Shown: piece after piece, positions 25,202 through 34,301 of the stretch
Layout: each line of letters opens with the position of its first letter
Numbering within the stretch: the stretch's first letter is position 1
Assembly: GCA_947454705.1 (NCBI GenBank)
Contig: CANGKZ010000001.1
Location: forward strand, 245,363-309,362
Source: Verrucomicrobiota bacterium
Lineage (GTDB): Bacteria; Verrucomicrobiota; Verrucomicrobiia; Limisphaerales; UBA9464
Reading direction: 5' to 3'
DNA length: 64,000 nt
Notes under the pieces: model-generated
The model's input: only the letters and a program-made list of their open reading frames with translations
Database searches by the model: none
Told to the model about the DNA's origin: nothing
Translations under genes and position numbers: made by a program

Positions 25202-28200
25202 TCACGGAGTCGGCGCAATCTGCCAGAGTCCGTAGTTGTTGCGCGGCAGCCAGAGCCCGTGGGTCCGGTCGGCGGCGATGGTGGCCGAATCGTACCAGAG
25301 CGAGCAGGGCTTCGCTTCGGAGAGAACCGGCTTGGCGTTCACCGGCAGGGCCGGGTCGAGGAGAAGCACGTGGCTCGAGGAAGTCGCGAGCAGGAGTCCA
25401 TCGACCAGTCGCAGTTCCGAGACGGGTTCGGCCACGACGGTGGATCCGAGGTAGTCGAACTTGCCCGTCGGGTTGAGCGCCCAAGTCTCCAGCGAGGAAG
25501 CGTTGGTGGACGTGGTTGCAGATCGGCCGAGCCAGACGGTGCCGTTCGGTTGGATCCAGAGATTCTGCGACCATCCATCGGGAATCGGCATGCTGCCAAC
25601 AAGGCTTACCGCCAGGCCGTCGTAGGCACCGGCCTGAAGGTAAACGTTGGGATCCTTGGAGTCTGCGGTTGGCAGGGCGCGGGTGTAGATGAGCTGTCCC
25701 CCGTGCGAGATTCCCGCCAGCGCGCCCGAGATGCTTACCGGTTTGCGGACAGCCGGCGCGGTGGCGTCGGAGAAATCCACCACGTCGAGGAAGTGCCGGA
25801 TTTCCGAGAATCCGCCCTCGGTGACGATCTGCTTCTCCAGTTTGCCGAGGGCATTGGTGATGATGATGGTCGTGCTGACCGGGGGCGTGTAGCGGCTGGA
25901 CTGATGGCTGACGAACACCTTGCCGTCGGCGAAATACGAAGCGCTGGAACCGGAGATCCATTCGTTGTCTGCCGGGGAGTTCTGCAGCAGCAACTGCGAG
26001 AGGAGGCTGGGCTTCGCTGGATCGGCCACGTCGAGAGCGAAGTAGTGCGACGACTGGTAGGACCAGAAGGGCAGCAGCGATGGGATCATCCGCGGTGCAG
26101 CCAGTCCGGTGGCCTTGATGCCGAAATCCACAGCGTAAATAGGTCCACCGTAGTAGTACCCGCCGTCATTGCGTTCAGTCCACACCAGTTGGGTGTCGTT
26201 GAGCCAGATCGCCTTCATTGGGGCCCAGTAGTAGTTCGCGTTGGTGCCCGTGGGGATGACGAGCGAGGCGAGCGGGGTGAGGGAATCGGCGCCCACGCGG
26301 ACGGTGGAGACCTGCAGCTTGCCGGGAACCGGAACGGTTTCGGTGATGACCTGGTCGTACCGGTTGGTGACATAAATCACGGGCTGCGGCACCAGCACGA
26401 TGTCGATGACTTGGCGGTTCGTGACAATGTCCGGCTGCGAAACGTACACCGGATGGGTCCACGTGGTGGTCACGCTGCGGATCTGCGAATTGCCCGGAAT
26501 GGGAGGGAAGATCGTGGTCCAGTTGGTGGTGACCCAGTTGGTGGAGAGTGGCTGCGGAACCTTATCCAGGACCACGATTTCATTGGTGGTCAGGCTCGTC
26601 ACGCCGATGCCGGCGATGGATTCCTCGCGGACGAAAGTCTGCGTGCTGGCGATGAGAACGATGGGCGGCGGTACGACTTCAGTGACGAGGTTGGTCACGA
26701 GCTGCTTGAGGGGCGGAGGCTGGACCTTGGTGATCTCGGTCCTGGTCACCGTGCGGGTGATGTTCTCCCAGGTGTCGGATGCGGCCTGGAAGAGATGGAG
26801 AACGTCACCCTTCAACGTGGCGCCGGTCAGGGGAATGGGATCGAGCTTGAGTGAGGCAACCGCCTTGTCCGGAGTGGAGGAGCGCGCCAACCGGACCTGG
26901 GGATTCGGATTCATTCCTGCTTCGATCAGCAGGAGGGAATCCCCCGCGAGCAGCACCCGGTCCACGGTCTCGGTCAGCGAGAGACGATCGACGACTCGCG
27001 GAAGATCGCGGTCCGTGGGATCGACGGTGGTGAGTTCCGACCCGGAGAGGGACAGTACCCGATTGTCGAACAGCGTGGCGCGTCGAGCGGTGCTGAGGCT
27101 CTCAATCGTTCCGCGCGCCTTGAGGGTTCCCTTGGTGAGATCGAAGTCGATAAGCTGCGTGCCCTGAAACCACGTGGCGACCCCGTTGGTGGTGCGCTGA
27201 CCCTGCCAGGGAAGCAGGGCGAGTCCGGATTCGGGGAAGACGCTGAATGCCTTTTCGTTGGAGCTCGCCTCGGACCAGGACCATCCGGTGCCAAGGGTGA
27301 CTTCGCTTTGCAGCACCGGCTTGGCGGTGTTGGAAACATCGAACAATTGCAGTCGCGTGCGGGTGCCGTCCGATCCGAGCGCGAGGAGCCGGGTGTCGTC
27401 GGCCATCAGCTGAAGGAAGGTGGAGTAGCCGGGAATGGAAAGGTGTCCGCTCACGGCCGGTGTGGCGGGATTGGCGAGATCAACAATCCACAGCGGATCG
27501 ATCCGGCGGAAGGTGACCACGTAGGCGCGATCGCCGCTGATGCGCGCGGCGTACACCGACTCGTTGGTCACGAGGGTGAGTTTTCCAAGCGCGCTCGGAG
27601 CGAGCGGGGTGGAGAAGGAGAAGGTTTCCAACACCGCGTTGGGCGAGAGCGGAGTCCAGAGGGTGGTGGTGGCGCCGGTTTTCGGATCAACCACCTCGGA
27701 GTAGGAACCGGAGTCGGTCTGCGAAACCGTGGTGAGCACGGTGCCGTCGAAGCCCATGCGGAACTTGTCGGAGACGGTGCCGGCGGTGATCACGAAGCCC
27801 GACTGCACGGGACCGCGGGAAGGCTGGGTGAGGTCGAAGGACATCACGCTGTGATTGCCTTCCACGGCCCAGGCGGCGGGACGCTCGGTGGGGCTGGGCT
27901 TGCGGGTGCCGGTGCCGGCGATGAAGAGGTACTGATCGGTCGCCATCACCGCGTTCGGATTGACCGCGTAGCTCACGGGCTCGAGGGACACCGGCTTCTC
28001 CGGATTGGAGAGATCAAAACTGGTCAGCACGGTCTGCGCCTGCCAGTTGCCGTATTGAACGCCGGTGACCACTCCGTTGGTGTCGCGGATTTCCACCGGT
28101 GCGGGGCTGAACCATTCGGCGCTGGCGATCACCAGCGTGTTGCCGATGAGGCGGCTTTCGCGGATTTGCCCGGCCACGGGGAGGCGTCCGCGCAGAGCGG

Positions 28201-28963
28201 GTTTGCCGCCGGCGACCTGGACGATCAGCACTTCACTCGCCGAACCGTTGCAGTCCTGCTGGGTGAGCAGGGCGAGCCACTTCGATCCATCGGTTCCCGA
28301 GGCGAGCTGGTACATTTCCTCGCCCCAGACGGCGATGGGCAGCGTGCCGGTGAGGGTGCGGCGATCCGGGTTGGTGATGTCGATCACCTGAAGCCCGCGT
28401 TGCTGGTTGAAAAAGTACAGGGTGTGGTCGTCGATCTTCCAGATGTCGGACTCCACCACGGAAGTGCTGGTGTTCCCAACAATGCCGGTGGTTTTGAAAT
28501 CCGCGGCGGACGTGCCCGGAGTCGTGGGGTTGATGCCGATGGAGACGGTTGAGTTGGACTGCACCTGCGGGGCGTAGCTGTTGGTCCCGCGGAAGAATCC
28601 GAGCGGAAGCCCGAGTTCGGACTCGGTCTCCTCACGCACCCGAACGGTCTCGGTGGCAGATCCGAGGGGAATGGTGAACTGCTGCGTGGCGGTGTCCTTG
28701 GCGTCCAGGATCTCCACCTTGCGCGGAGTCCATGCGCCGCGATGAACCTGGTTGCGGGTCTCCAGCGTGACGCGGCGGCGTCCCGCGGGCACGCGGACCG
28801 TGACCACAAGATTGCCAGCGACCGCGCGCACCGAGGTGATTTCAGAACGGGGCGCAGGAGTGGCAGTGCCGCCATCGCCGCCACGCACTGGAATCAACGC
28901 GGTGGTGGCCACTCCCATCCAGGCAAGGCATCCGGCCAGCCAGTTCAAACGGTTCGATGGCAT
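25202..28963 (-). CDS. Very large secreted beta-propeller protein
   Basis: A 1253-residue protein from the ATG at 28963; a start at 29014 would add 17 residues before the signal peptide (WLAGCLAWMGVATTALIPV). The body repeats blades of the type WKIDDHTLYFFNQQRGLQVIDITNP, LWIVDLANPATPAVSGHLSI and YFALDVADPAKPSLLSQL, matching the secreted beta-propeller family. About residues 735-885 hold an unusual Thr/Val/Pro-rich insert with repeated NxVTxxxV phrases (ITRTVTRTEITKVQPPP, YVTNRYDQVITETVPVPG) that breaks the blade pattern. It follows the sigma/anti-sigma pair by 98 bases and precedes a pseudopilin, so it probably belongs to that regulon. Ligand unknown. Confidence 0.82.
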   Translation of the reverse strand: MPSNRLNWLAGCLAWMGVATTALIPVRGGDGGTATPAPRSEITSVRAVAGNLVVTVRVPAGRRRVTLETRNQVHRGAWTPRKVEILDAKDTATQQFTIPLGSATETVRVREETESELGLPLGFFRGTNSYAPQVQSNSTVSIGINPTTPGTSAADFKTTGIVGNTSTSVVESDIWKIDDHTLYFFNQQRGLQVIDITNPDRRTLTGTLPIAVWGEEMYQLASGTDGSKWLALLTQQDCNGSASEVLIVQVAGGKPALRGRLPVAGQIRESRLIGNTLVIASAEWFSPAPVEIRDTNGVVTGVQYGNWQAQTVLTSFDLSNPEKPVSLEPVSYAVNPNAVMATDQYLFIAGTGTRKPSPTERPAAWAVEGNHSVMSFDLTQPSRGPVQSGFVITAGTVSDKFRMGFDGTVLTTVSQTDSGSYSEVVDPKTGATTTLWTPLSPNAVLETFSFSTPLAPSALGKLTLVTNESVYAARISGDRAYVVTFRRIDPLWIVDLANPATPAVSGHLSIPGYSTFLQLMADDTRLLALGSDGTRTRLQLFDVSNTAKPVLQSEVTLGTGWSWSEASSNEKAFSVFPESGLALLPWQGQRTTNGVATWFQGTQLIDFDLTKGTLKARGTIESLSTARRATLFDNRVLSLSGSELTTVDPTDRDLPRVVDRLSLTETVDRVLLAGDSLLLIEAGMNPNPQVRLARSSTPDKAVASLKLDPIPLTGATLKGDVLHLFQAASDTWENITRTVTRTEITKVQPPPLKQLVTNLVTEVVPPPIVLIASTQTFVREESIAGIGVTSLTTNEIVVLDKVPQPLSTNWVTTNWTTIFPPIPGNSQIRSVTTTWTHPVYVSQPDIVTNRQVIDIVLVPQPVIYVTNRYDQVITETVPVPGKLQVSTVRVGADSLTPLASLVIPTGTNANYYWAPMKAIWLNDTQLVWTERNDGGYYYGGPIYAVDFGIKATGLAAPRMIPSLLPFWSYQSSHYFALDVADPAKPSLLSQLLLQNSPADNEWISGSSASYFADGKVFVSHQSSRYTPPVSTTIIITNALGKLEKQIVTEGGFSEIRHFLDVVDFSDATAPAVRKPVSISGALAGISHGGQLIYTRALPTADSKDPNVYLQAGAYDGLAVSLVGSMPIPDGWSQNLWIQPNGTVWLGRSATTSTNASSLETWALNPTGKFDYLGSTVVAEPVSELRLVDGLLLATSSSHVLLLDPALPVNAKPVLSEAKPCSLWYDSATIAADRTHGLWLPRNNYGLWQIAPTP

Positions 28964-29061
28964 CACGGTTTTAGTGTATGGCTTGGACCATACGGAAGCA
29001 AGACGAGAGGTCATGGCGTTGATGAGTTGAGAGGACCGAGCAGAATTGAAATCGAATGGAA

Positions 29062-30570
29062 TCAGGGTTTCGGAGCGGGCGTGGAGACAACCACGGGGCC
29101 GGTGGGTGTGGCGGATCCGCCGGTGGGTTCGCGGGTAATGAACACCGAGGAGACCCCGGTCGTGCCGCTGGTCAGCGAGAAATTGAAAATCGCGGTCGAG
29201 GCATCGGAACGCGCGGTGCCGAGATTCACGGCCTGGCCGGTCTTCGGATCGGTTTGCCAGAATTGGTACACTTCCGCCGCGCTGAGCGGGGTGGGGTTGG
29301 AGATCACCGCAGTGCCGGCGGCTTCATTCGGCAGCATGAGCAGTACGCCGCTGGGTCCGCTTGGGGTCGCGGCGGCAACGGAGCCGGCGCCGAAAGTGAT
29401 GCCCGATCCGGTGGTTACCGTTGTAGGAGAGGGAGTGGAACCCTGCGCCAGCGAGGAAGAAGGTGCCTGTGCTACGGGAGTTGTCCCCGTGGCGACGGCG
29501 GATTTTTCCGTGGGGGTTGCACTCCGTGCGTTCGTATCCGGGGTGAGGTTGTCGCTGAGTTTGACCTGCACCACCGGGGTGGAATGCACCGCGGATGCAC
29601 CGGCAAGGTCGGCGGAATCGGCGCCGGTTCCCGCGATCTCTGTGGCGGAGGGAGAGGAAGGCGGGTTGCTGTTGCCGCCGGTCGTGGCTCCGGCAGTGGA
29701 TGGGGATCCAGAGGTGGCGACCGTCGTGTTGGCGGTGGCTCCGCGCGAGCTGGGCGGATTCAGAAGAGTGAGGGCGAGCGCAGCGAGGGTGTCGGGCTGG
29801 ATCGCGGTGGTGGCGGTGGTCTCGGCCGATTCGCCCGGACCGACGAGGCGGACCACCTGGAGCCGGGCGGTTCCGGGCGGGGTTCCGAGTTCGCGATTCA
29901 ACAGCTCGGTGAGGACCGCCACCTGCGTCTGCAGCGCGCGTTCCTGGGGGCGATTGGCCGCGGCGGATGCGGCATGTCCGGAATCGGTAGCCGAAGCCGC
30001 GAGCGTGTTGGCGAGGCCCGTGCTCGATTTTCCGGTGGCGGTGGATTCCGACGCGGTGACGTGTTCGGCGCCGTGGCTGCCCGGTTGCGGGAAGGCGACT
30101 GCGGATCCGTCGGGACGGTGCGTCGAGGAATCTGTTTTGCCCGCGACGAGTGCGGATCGTGCGGCAACTGAATCCTGACGGAAGGAACTCCACATGGCGT
30201 GGAGTCCGATTCCTGCGGCAAAACAAGCTGCGGCCCCAAGTGCCTGCCACCCCCAACCATGATTCCGATTCCAACCTAATGAACCAGGACGCTCCACCTG
30301 CGTCGAATCTGCGGCAAACACCGGGGCCTCAGCCGAAGAAATGGTGGCGGCAATGCGACCCCAAACCCGAAGCGGGGCGGGGCGTTGCGGCACGGACTGG
30401 ACACAGCCGTCGAGCGTCTCCTGGAGCTCCCGCGCGCTGCGGCGCAGGGCGGGCTCGGCGGCGAGACGGGCTTCCATCGCGACCCGTTCGTCCTCGGGCA
30501 GCATGTCGAGCACGTAGAGGCACAGCGCCTCCTCGGTCTCGGGCGGGATGGGTTGGGCGGACTCAGTCAT
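29062..30570 (-). CDS. Transmembrane anti-sigma factor, RskA-like
   Basis: A 502-residue protein. The N-terminal anti-sigma domain (residues 1-70, ETEEALCLYVLDMLPEDERV) is followed by a transmembrane helix near 107-127 (ALGAAACFAAGIGLHAMW). A long low-complexity Ala/Thr/Ser linker covers about 140-390. The C-terminal anti-sigma-K domain covers about 395-495 (EVYQFWQTDPKTGQAVNLGT, SVFITREPTGGSATPTGPVV). It should hold the adjacent ECF sigma factor inactive at the membrane. Its ATG overlaps the sigma gene by eight bases, indicating coupled synthesis. The linker is far longer than usual. Confidence 0.9.
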   Translation of the reverse strand: MTESAQPIPPETEEALCLYVLDMLPEDERVAMEARLAAEPALRRSARELQETLDGCVQSVPQRPAPLRVWGRIAATISSAEAPVFAADSTQVERPGSLGWNRNHGWGWQALGAAACFAAGIGLHAMWSSFRQDSVAARSALVAGKTDSSTHRPDGSAVAFPQPGSHGAEHVTASESTATGKSSTGLANTLAASATDSGHAASAAANRPQERALQTQVAVLTELLNRELGTPPGTARLQVVRLVGPGESAETTATTAIQPDTLAALALTLLNPPSSRGATANTTVATSGSPSTAGATTGGNSNPPSSPSATEIAGTGADSADLAGASAVHSTPVVQVKLSDNLTPDTNARSATPTEKSAVATGTTPVAQAPSSSLAQGSTPSPTTVTTGSGITFGAGSVAAATPSGPSGVLLMLPNEAAGTAVISNPTPLSAAEVYQFWQTDPKTGQAVNLGTARSDASTAIFNFSLTSGTTGVSSVFITREPTGGSATPTGPVVVSTPAPKP

Positions 30571-31216
30571 GAATTCCTTTCAGCCGGCGTTTCAGGGCCA
30601 GCATGCCGCGTCGAATGCGCGCTTTGACGGTTCCCAGGGGTTGACCCGTGCTGCGGGCGATTTCCTCCTGGCTGCATCCTTTGAAGAAGGCGAGTTCGAG
30701 GGTGATGCGTTGTTCCTCGGGCAGACCGGCCAGGGCATCGCCCACGCGGTTCGCGTGTTCGCGCGCGGCGAGTTGGGTGAAGCCGTCGGTGCCGGTGCTG
30801 GCTTCCGATTGGGTCCATTCGGGGTCGCCCGATTCGTCGGACGCCGCGGCCCGGAGATCGGCCCGGCGGGCGCGGATGCGGAGGCGTTCGATGGCCAGTC
30901 CGCGTGCGAGCAGCACCATCCAGGTGAACGGACCGGATTGTGCGGCTTCGTACGTGCCGGCGCGTTTCCAAATGCGAACGAAGGTGTCCTGCAGCACTTC
31001 CTCGGCTTCCATCTCGTCGCCGAGCATCCGGATCAACAGTGAAAAGAGCGCCCCGCCGCGCGCCCGGTACAATTCCGCGAGGGCCCCGGAATGACCCGCG
31101 GCGATTTCGGCCAAGAGACGCGCGTCGTTGGCGTGGTTCGACGTTGCCGGGCCCGGGGATGGCTGGACGGCGCGAGTCGTTCCCGGGAAGGGAATCGAAT
31201 CGTCCGGCTCAGGCAT
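30563..31216 (-). CDS. ECF-family RNA polymerase sigma factor
   Basis: A 217-residue protein from the ATG at 31216. Region 2 is at about 30-100 (ALAELYRARGGALFSLLIRM, EEVLQDTFVRIWKRA). Region 4 is at about 155-215 (ALAGLPEEQRITLELAFFKG, CSQEEIARSTGQPLGTVKAR). Paired with the overlapping RskA-like anti-sigma gene, it should activate an envelope-related regulon; the immediate downstream genes (beta-propeller, pseudopilin, permease) are the obvious candidates. A longer reading frame extends upstream but has no family support. Confidence 0.93.
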   Translation of the reverse strand: MPEPDDSIPFPGTTRAVQPSPGPATSNHANDARLLAEIAAGHSGALAELYRARGGALFSLLIRMLGDEMEAEEVLQDTFVRIWKRAGTYEAAQSGPFTWMVLLARGLAIERLRIRARRADLRAAASDESGDPEWTQSEASTGTDGFTQLAAREHANRVGDALAGLPEEQRITLELAFFKGCSQEEIARSTGQPLGTVKARIRRGMLALKRRLKGIHD

Positions 31217-31415
31217 GGTTCGCGGAGTGGGCACGAGAGTTACGCCTATGATCCGACACCACCCGCGCCACCGGATGCAATTATTTGAAAAACCTCCAAA
31301 CTCAGGGTGAGGAAACGATTCAGGACCAGTCCGGTTCCCTTGCCATCGCGCTCCCGTCGGTCGGGTGCGACTGCCCGGGGCGGCAAGAAGGCCCACACAC
31401 GAGTTGTGCCGCTGC

Positions 31416-32369
31416 CTAGGCTGGGAATCCGGACTGGCCTGAATCGGCGTGCGACCGGATTCCTGACTCGGCCGGAGGGGCGGGGTCGCGGAACCAGTCC
31501 ACAAAAAGTTCCTCCAGCGTGACCGGGAACACGTTCACCCGGGCGCCGGGAATGGCGCGAACGCCGTTGAGCTGGGCGTCATCGGTCACCCGGGCGAGGG
31601 CGGTTACCACGGGCCCGAGTTGCTGCGATTTCAATGCGCCTGGAATCGAGAAATCGACCGGAGCGGCGTTCTCGGCGAACACCACCTGCACGCGTCGCAT
31701 GGTGCGGTGCCAGTCTTCCACCGCGCCTTCCACCACGATGCGGCCGCGGTCCATGATGCCGACCCGGGTGGCCAGGCGTTCGAGGTCGCCGAGCAGATGC
31801 GTGGACAGCAGGATGGTGCATCCGGGGCCGCGCAGGAGCACTTCGATGAGGCAGGTGTTGAGCTCGCGTCGGGCCACAGGATCGAGTCCTGCGGCCGGTT
31901 CATCGAGCAGCAGCACTTCGGGCCGGGTGGCCAGTGCAGCGGCGAGGGCGGCCAGACGCTGGTTGCCTCCTGAGAGTCCGGCGATGGGTTGCTGCAGGGG
32001 CAACCCCCAGCGTCGCGCGTGCTCGCGCAGGAGGGAATCGTCCCAACGATCGTAGAGATTCGCCGAAAAGCGGCTCAGATCCGCAAGCGACATCCAGCCG
32101 GGGACCTGTTGTCCCTGCGAAACATAAGCAACCCGCTGGCGGTGTTCGCGGGGTGCTGTCCATAGCCATTCCCCCAACACACGGGCCGATCCGGTGTCAG
32201 GTCGGAGGAGTCCCGCCAGGACCTTGAGCGCCGTGGTTTTGCCGGCGCCGTTGCGGCCAATTAGGCCGTAGACATCGCCCTCCTGCACCTGCAGGTCGAA
32301 CCCGTTCACCGCCACCACGCCCCCGAGGAAGGTCTTCCCCAACCCGGTGGCATGGATGATTGGTTCCAT
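31416..32369 (-). CDS. ABC transporter ATP-binding protein
   Basis: A 317-residue ATPase with Walker A GRNGAGKTT at 39-47, signature LSGGNQRLAALAAALA near 133-148, Walker B EVLLLDEPAAGLDP and H-loop STHLLGD. The C-terminal 80 residues are an accessory domain typical of ABC-2 drug or antibiotic exporters. It starts 23 bases after the GntR gene stop, giving the YtrA-YtrB arrangement. No permease follows directly; the 284-residue permease at 23.5 kb, five genes downstream in the same direction, is the likely partner. Its start codon overlaps a TTTTGGTAC motif on the opposite strand. Confidence 0.92.
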   Translation of the reverse strand: MEPIIHATGLGKTFLGGVVAVNGFDLQVQEGDVYGLIGRNGAGKTTALKVLAGLLRPDTGSARVLGEWLWTAPREHRQRVAYVSQGQQVPGWMSLADLSRFSANLYDRWDDSLLREHARRWGLPLQQPIAGLSGGNQRLAALAAALATRPEVLLLDEPAAGLDPVARRELNTCLIEVLLRGPGCTILLSTHLLGDLERLATRVGIMDRGRIVVEGAVEDWHRTMRRVQVVFAENAAPVDFSIPGALKSQQLGPVVTALARVTDDAQLNGVRAIPGARVNVFPVTLEELFVDWFRDPAPPAESGIRSHADSGQSGFPA

Positions 32370-32391
32370 TTTTGGTACAGCGCCGGCGGGT

Positions 32392-32838
32392 TCAGGCCCC
32401 GCCCGCGACGACGGCGAATTTCACCGGCAAATCCTCGGTGGCGCGTTCGGCGGCGAGGGCACCGAGTTCCTCGCGAACCACATTCAGCACCTTGGGCGAA
32501 GGCACCTGGAGCTGGGTGGCCTCGACGGCGAGCTGCTTGGCGGAGCGTCGAAGGGCCACATCCTGTTCGGCGGCGGTGAGCGCCTGAGCATTGGCGGAAA
32601 CGAAGGCCCCCTTGCCGTGCCGCTTCTCGATGACTCCGGCGCGTTCGAGCTCCGTGTAGGCCTTCACCACGGTGGTGGGATTCACGGAAAGCGCGGCGGC
32701 GAGCTCGCGGATGGAGGGAATCTGGTCGCCCGGACGCAGCATCCCGCCGGCGACGTAGTATTTGAACTGGTCCATCATCTGCCGGTACACCGGCACGCCC
32801 GACCGCTCATCAATCTGCAAATGCAACTTGGGGCTCAT
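32392..32838 (-). CDS. GntR-family (YtrA subfamily) transcription regulator
   Basis: A 148-residue protein from the ATG at 32838 (MSPKLHLQIDERSGVPVYRQ). A winged helix-turn-helix of GntR type covers about 10-78 (RPGDQIPSIRELAAALSVNP, KAYTELERAGVIEKRHGKGAF), followed by a short dimerisation tail. The short length and the ABC ATPase next in the operon mark the YtrA subfamily, which represses its own operon. A GTGTGT-N10-ACACAC inverted repeat lies 35 bases upstream as a likely operator. Confidence 0.92.
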   Translation of the reverse strand: MSPKLHLQIDERSGVPVYRQMMDQFKYYVAGGMLRPGDQIPSIRELAAALSVNPTTVVKAYTELERAGVIEKRHGKGAFVSANAQALTAAEQDVALRRSAKQLAVEATQLQVPSPKVLNVVREELGALAAERATEDLPVKFAVVAGGA

Positions 32839-32872
32839 GGGATGGGGAGTCTCAGAAAAACAATCTTTACGG

Positions 32873-32894
32873 GTGTGTGATGACAGCCACACAC
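32873..32894. promoter_or_regulatory. Candidate YtrA-type operator
   Basis: An inverted repeat GTGTGT, ten-base spacer, ACACAC is placed 35 bases before the GntR start. YtrA-type regulators commonly bind GT-rich inverted repeats upstream of their own genes, so autoregulation is inferred. Confidence 0.55.
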
Positions 32895-33087
32895 ATGGTG
32901 TCAACGTTGATTTCAGTCCAAGGACGCACGACGAACTGGAAACCCGGTCAGAAAACCGGCGCCGTCTGGGACGCCTCGGTGCGGCGGGCCATTCAGGCGG
33001 GATTGAATCCGCAGCGAATTTGGGGCGCCACCCGGAAGAGACCGGCTACGGGGTTGGTTGAAAAACCAACGCGGAGGAAAGGGGAGG

Positions 33088-33163
33088 TGGGGTGGCCGAC
33101 GGGACTCGAACCCGCAACAACCAGAATCACAATCTGGGGATCTACCATTGATCTACGACCACC
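33088..33163 (-). tRNA. tRNA-His (anticodon GTG)
   Basis: Read on the minus strand the gene folds as a cloverleaf. The acceptor arm is GTGGTCG/CGGCCAC with the tRNA-His-specific extra G at position -1 opposite C73. The anticodon stem CCAGA/TCTGG encloses loop TTGTGAT (anticodon GTG), and the T arm carries GGTTCGAGTCC. The terminal CCA is encoded. It is solitary, between the GntR operon and the aldolase gene. Confidence 0.95.
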
Positions 33164-33290
33164 GACCCGGAGGGGAAACTTAGAAATCCCCCGGCGGGGC
33201 GTCAAGCGCGGTCCCAAACCGTCTGAGAGGGGGTGGATTCCCGGATTTCGCCCTTCCCGCCTTGGTTTCGGTTCGGCTTCCATCGGGAAC

Positions 33291-34235
33291 ATGACCATTC
33301 CGGAACCCAAGTGGCGACGTCCGATCGAGGGAATCTCCGCCGTGCTGCTGCCCTTTGGCGACGATGGGAAGATCCAGTGGAGCGACTACGCGCAACTCGT
33401 CGAGCGCACCTGGGCCGCGGGCTTGGTGCCGGCAGTGAACATGGATACCGGCTACACGAATCTCCTCACACCGGAGGAGCGATCCGAGGTGCTGGGGCTG
33501 GTGAACAGCTTGTCGCGCGGACGCCGCTTCGTGGCCGGCGCGTTCATCCACGGGATGGAGGGCGACCCGGTGCGGTTGTATCGACGCGAATGCGGGGCAA
33601 TCCAATGCTCCGGTGGAACGCCGATCCTTTTTCCCTGCGCTTCGCTGCAGTCCAAGTCCGGACCCGAATTGGTCGAGGTTTTCCGCGCGGTCGCGGCGGA
33701 GTGCGACGAGTTTCTGGGATTCGAACTCGGACAGATGTTCGTGCCGTTCGGACGCATCTGGGATCTGGAAACGTTCGAAGCGATCCTGGGAATTCCGCAG
33801 ATGAAGGGAGCGAAGCACAGTTCGCTTTCGCGTGAACTCGAGTGGGAGCGGCTCGCGGTGCGCGATCGTTTGCGGCCGGATTTCCGCGTGTACACGGGCA
33901 ACGATCTCGCGATCGACATGGTGGCCTGGGGCAGCGATTACCTGCTGGGGCTGTCGGCGTTTCACGTCGAGGCGTTCGCCGCGCGCGACCGCTTGTGGGC
34001 GGCGGGAGATTCGCGCTTCCACGAATTGAACGACTGGTTGCAGTACCTCGGCATGATTGCCTTTCGCGCGCCGGTTCCCTCGTACAAACACACCTGCGCG
34101 CAGTTCCTTCAGCTGCGGGGAGTGATTCGCTCCTCGAATCCGCACCCAAGTGCGCAACGTAGACCCGACTCGGATCTGGCGATTCTTGAGCCGATCGCGC
34201 GGCGATTGGATGAACTTGTGGCGGCGTCGAAGTGA
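33291..34235 (+). CDS. Dihydrodipicolinate synthase/NAL-family aldolase homologue
   Basis: A 314-residue protein starting MTIPEPKWRRPIEGISAVLL. The TIM-barrel family pattern GISAVLLPFGDDGKIQWSDY, VPAVNMDTGYTNLLTPEER and GAKHSSLSRE (the family's Schiff-base lysine position, K in MKGAKHS) is recognisable. The family condenses or cleaves pyruvate-type aldols; the exact substrate is not predictable, and the usual lysine-pathway partner genes are not present. It lies 66 bases before the epimerase gene in the same direction. Confidence 0.78.
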   Translation: MTIPEPKWRRPIEGISAVLLPFGDDGKIQWSDYAQLVERTWAAGLVPAVNMDTGYTNLLTPEERSEVLGLVNSLSRGRRFVAGAFIHGMEGDPVRLYRRECGAIQCSGGTPILFPCASLQSKSGPELVEVFRAVAAECDEFLGFELGQMFVPFGRIWDLETFEAILGIPQMKGAKHSSLSRELEWERLAVRDRLRPDFRVYTGNDLAIDMVAWGSDYLLGLSAFHVEAFAARDRLWAAGDSRFHELNDWLQYLGMIAFRAPVPSYKHTCAQFLQLRGVIRSSNPHPSAQRRPDSDLAILEPIARRLDELVAASK

Positions 34236-34301
34236 CCAAGTTGCACGGAGCAACTCGTCGAGGTCTCGACAAGCCATTGGGAGTTCCGGAAGGTTGCTTG
34301 C

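Noticed and set aside
33180..34277. Minus-strand frame opposite the aldolase gene
   Set aside because: It lacks any family signature, while the plus-strand gene has the TIM-barrel aldolase pattern.
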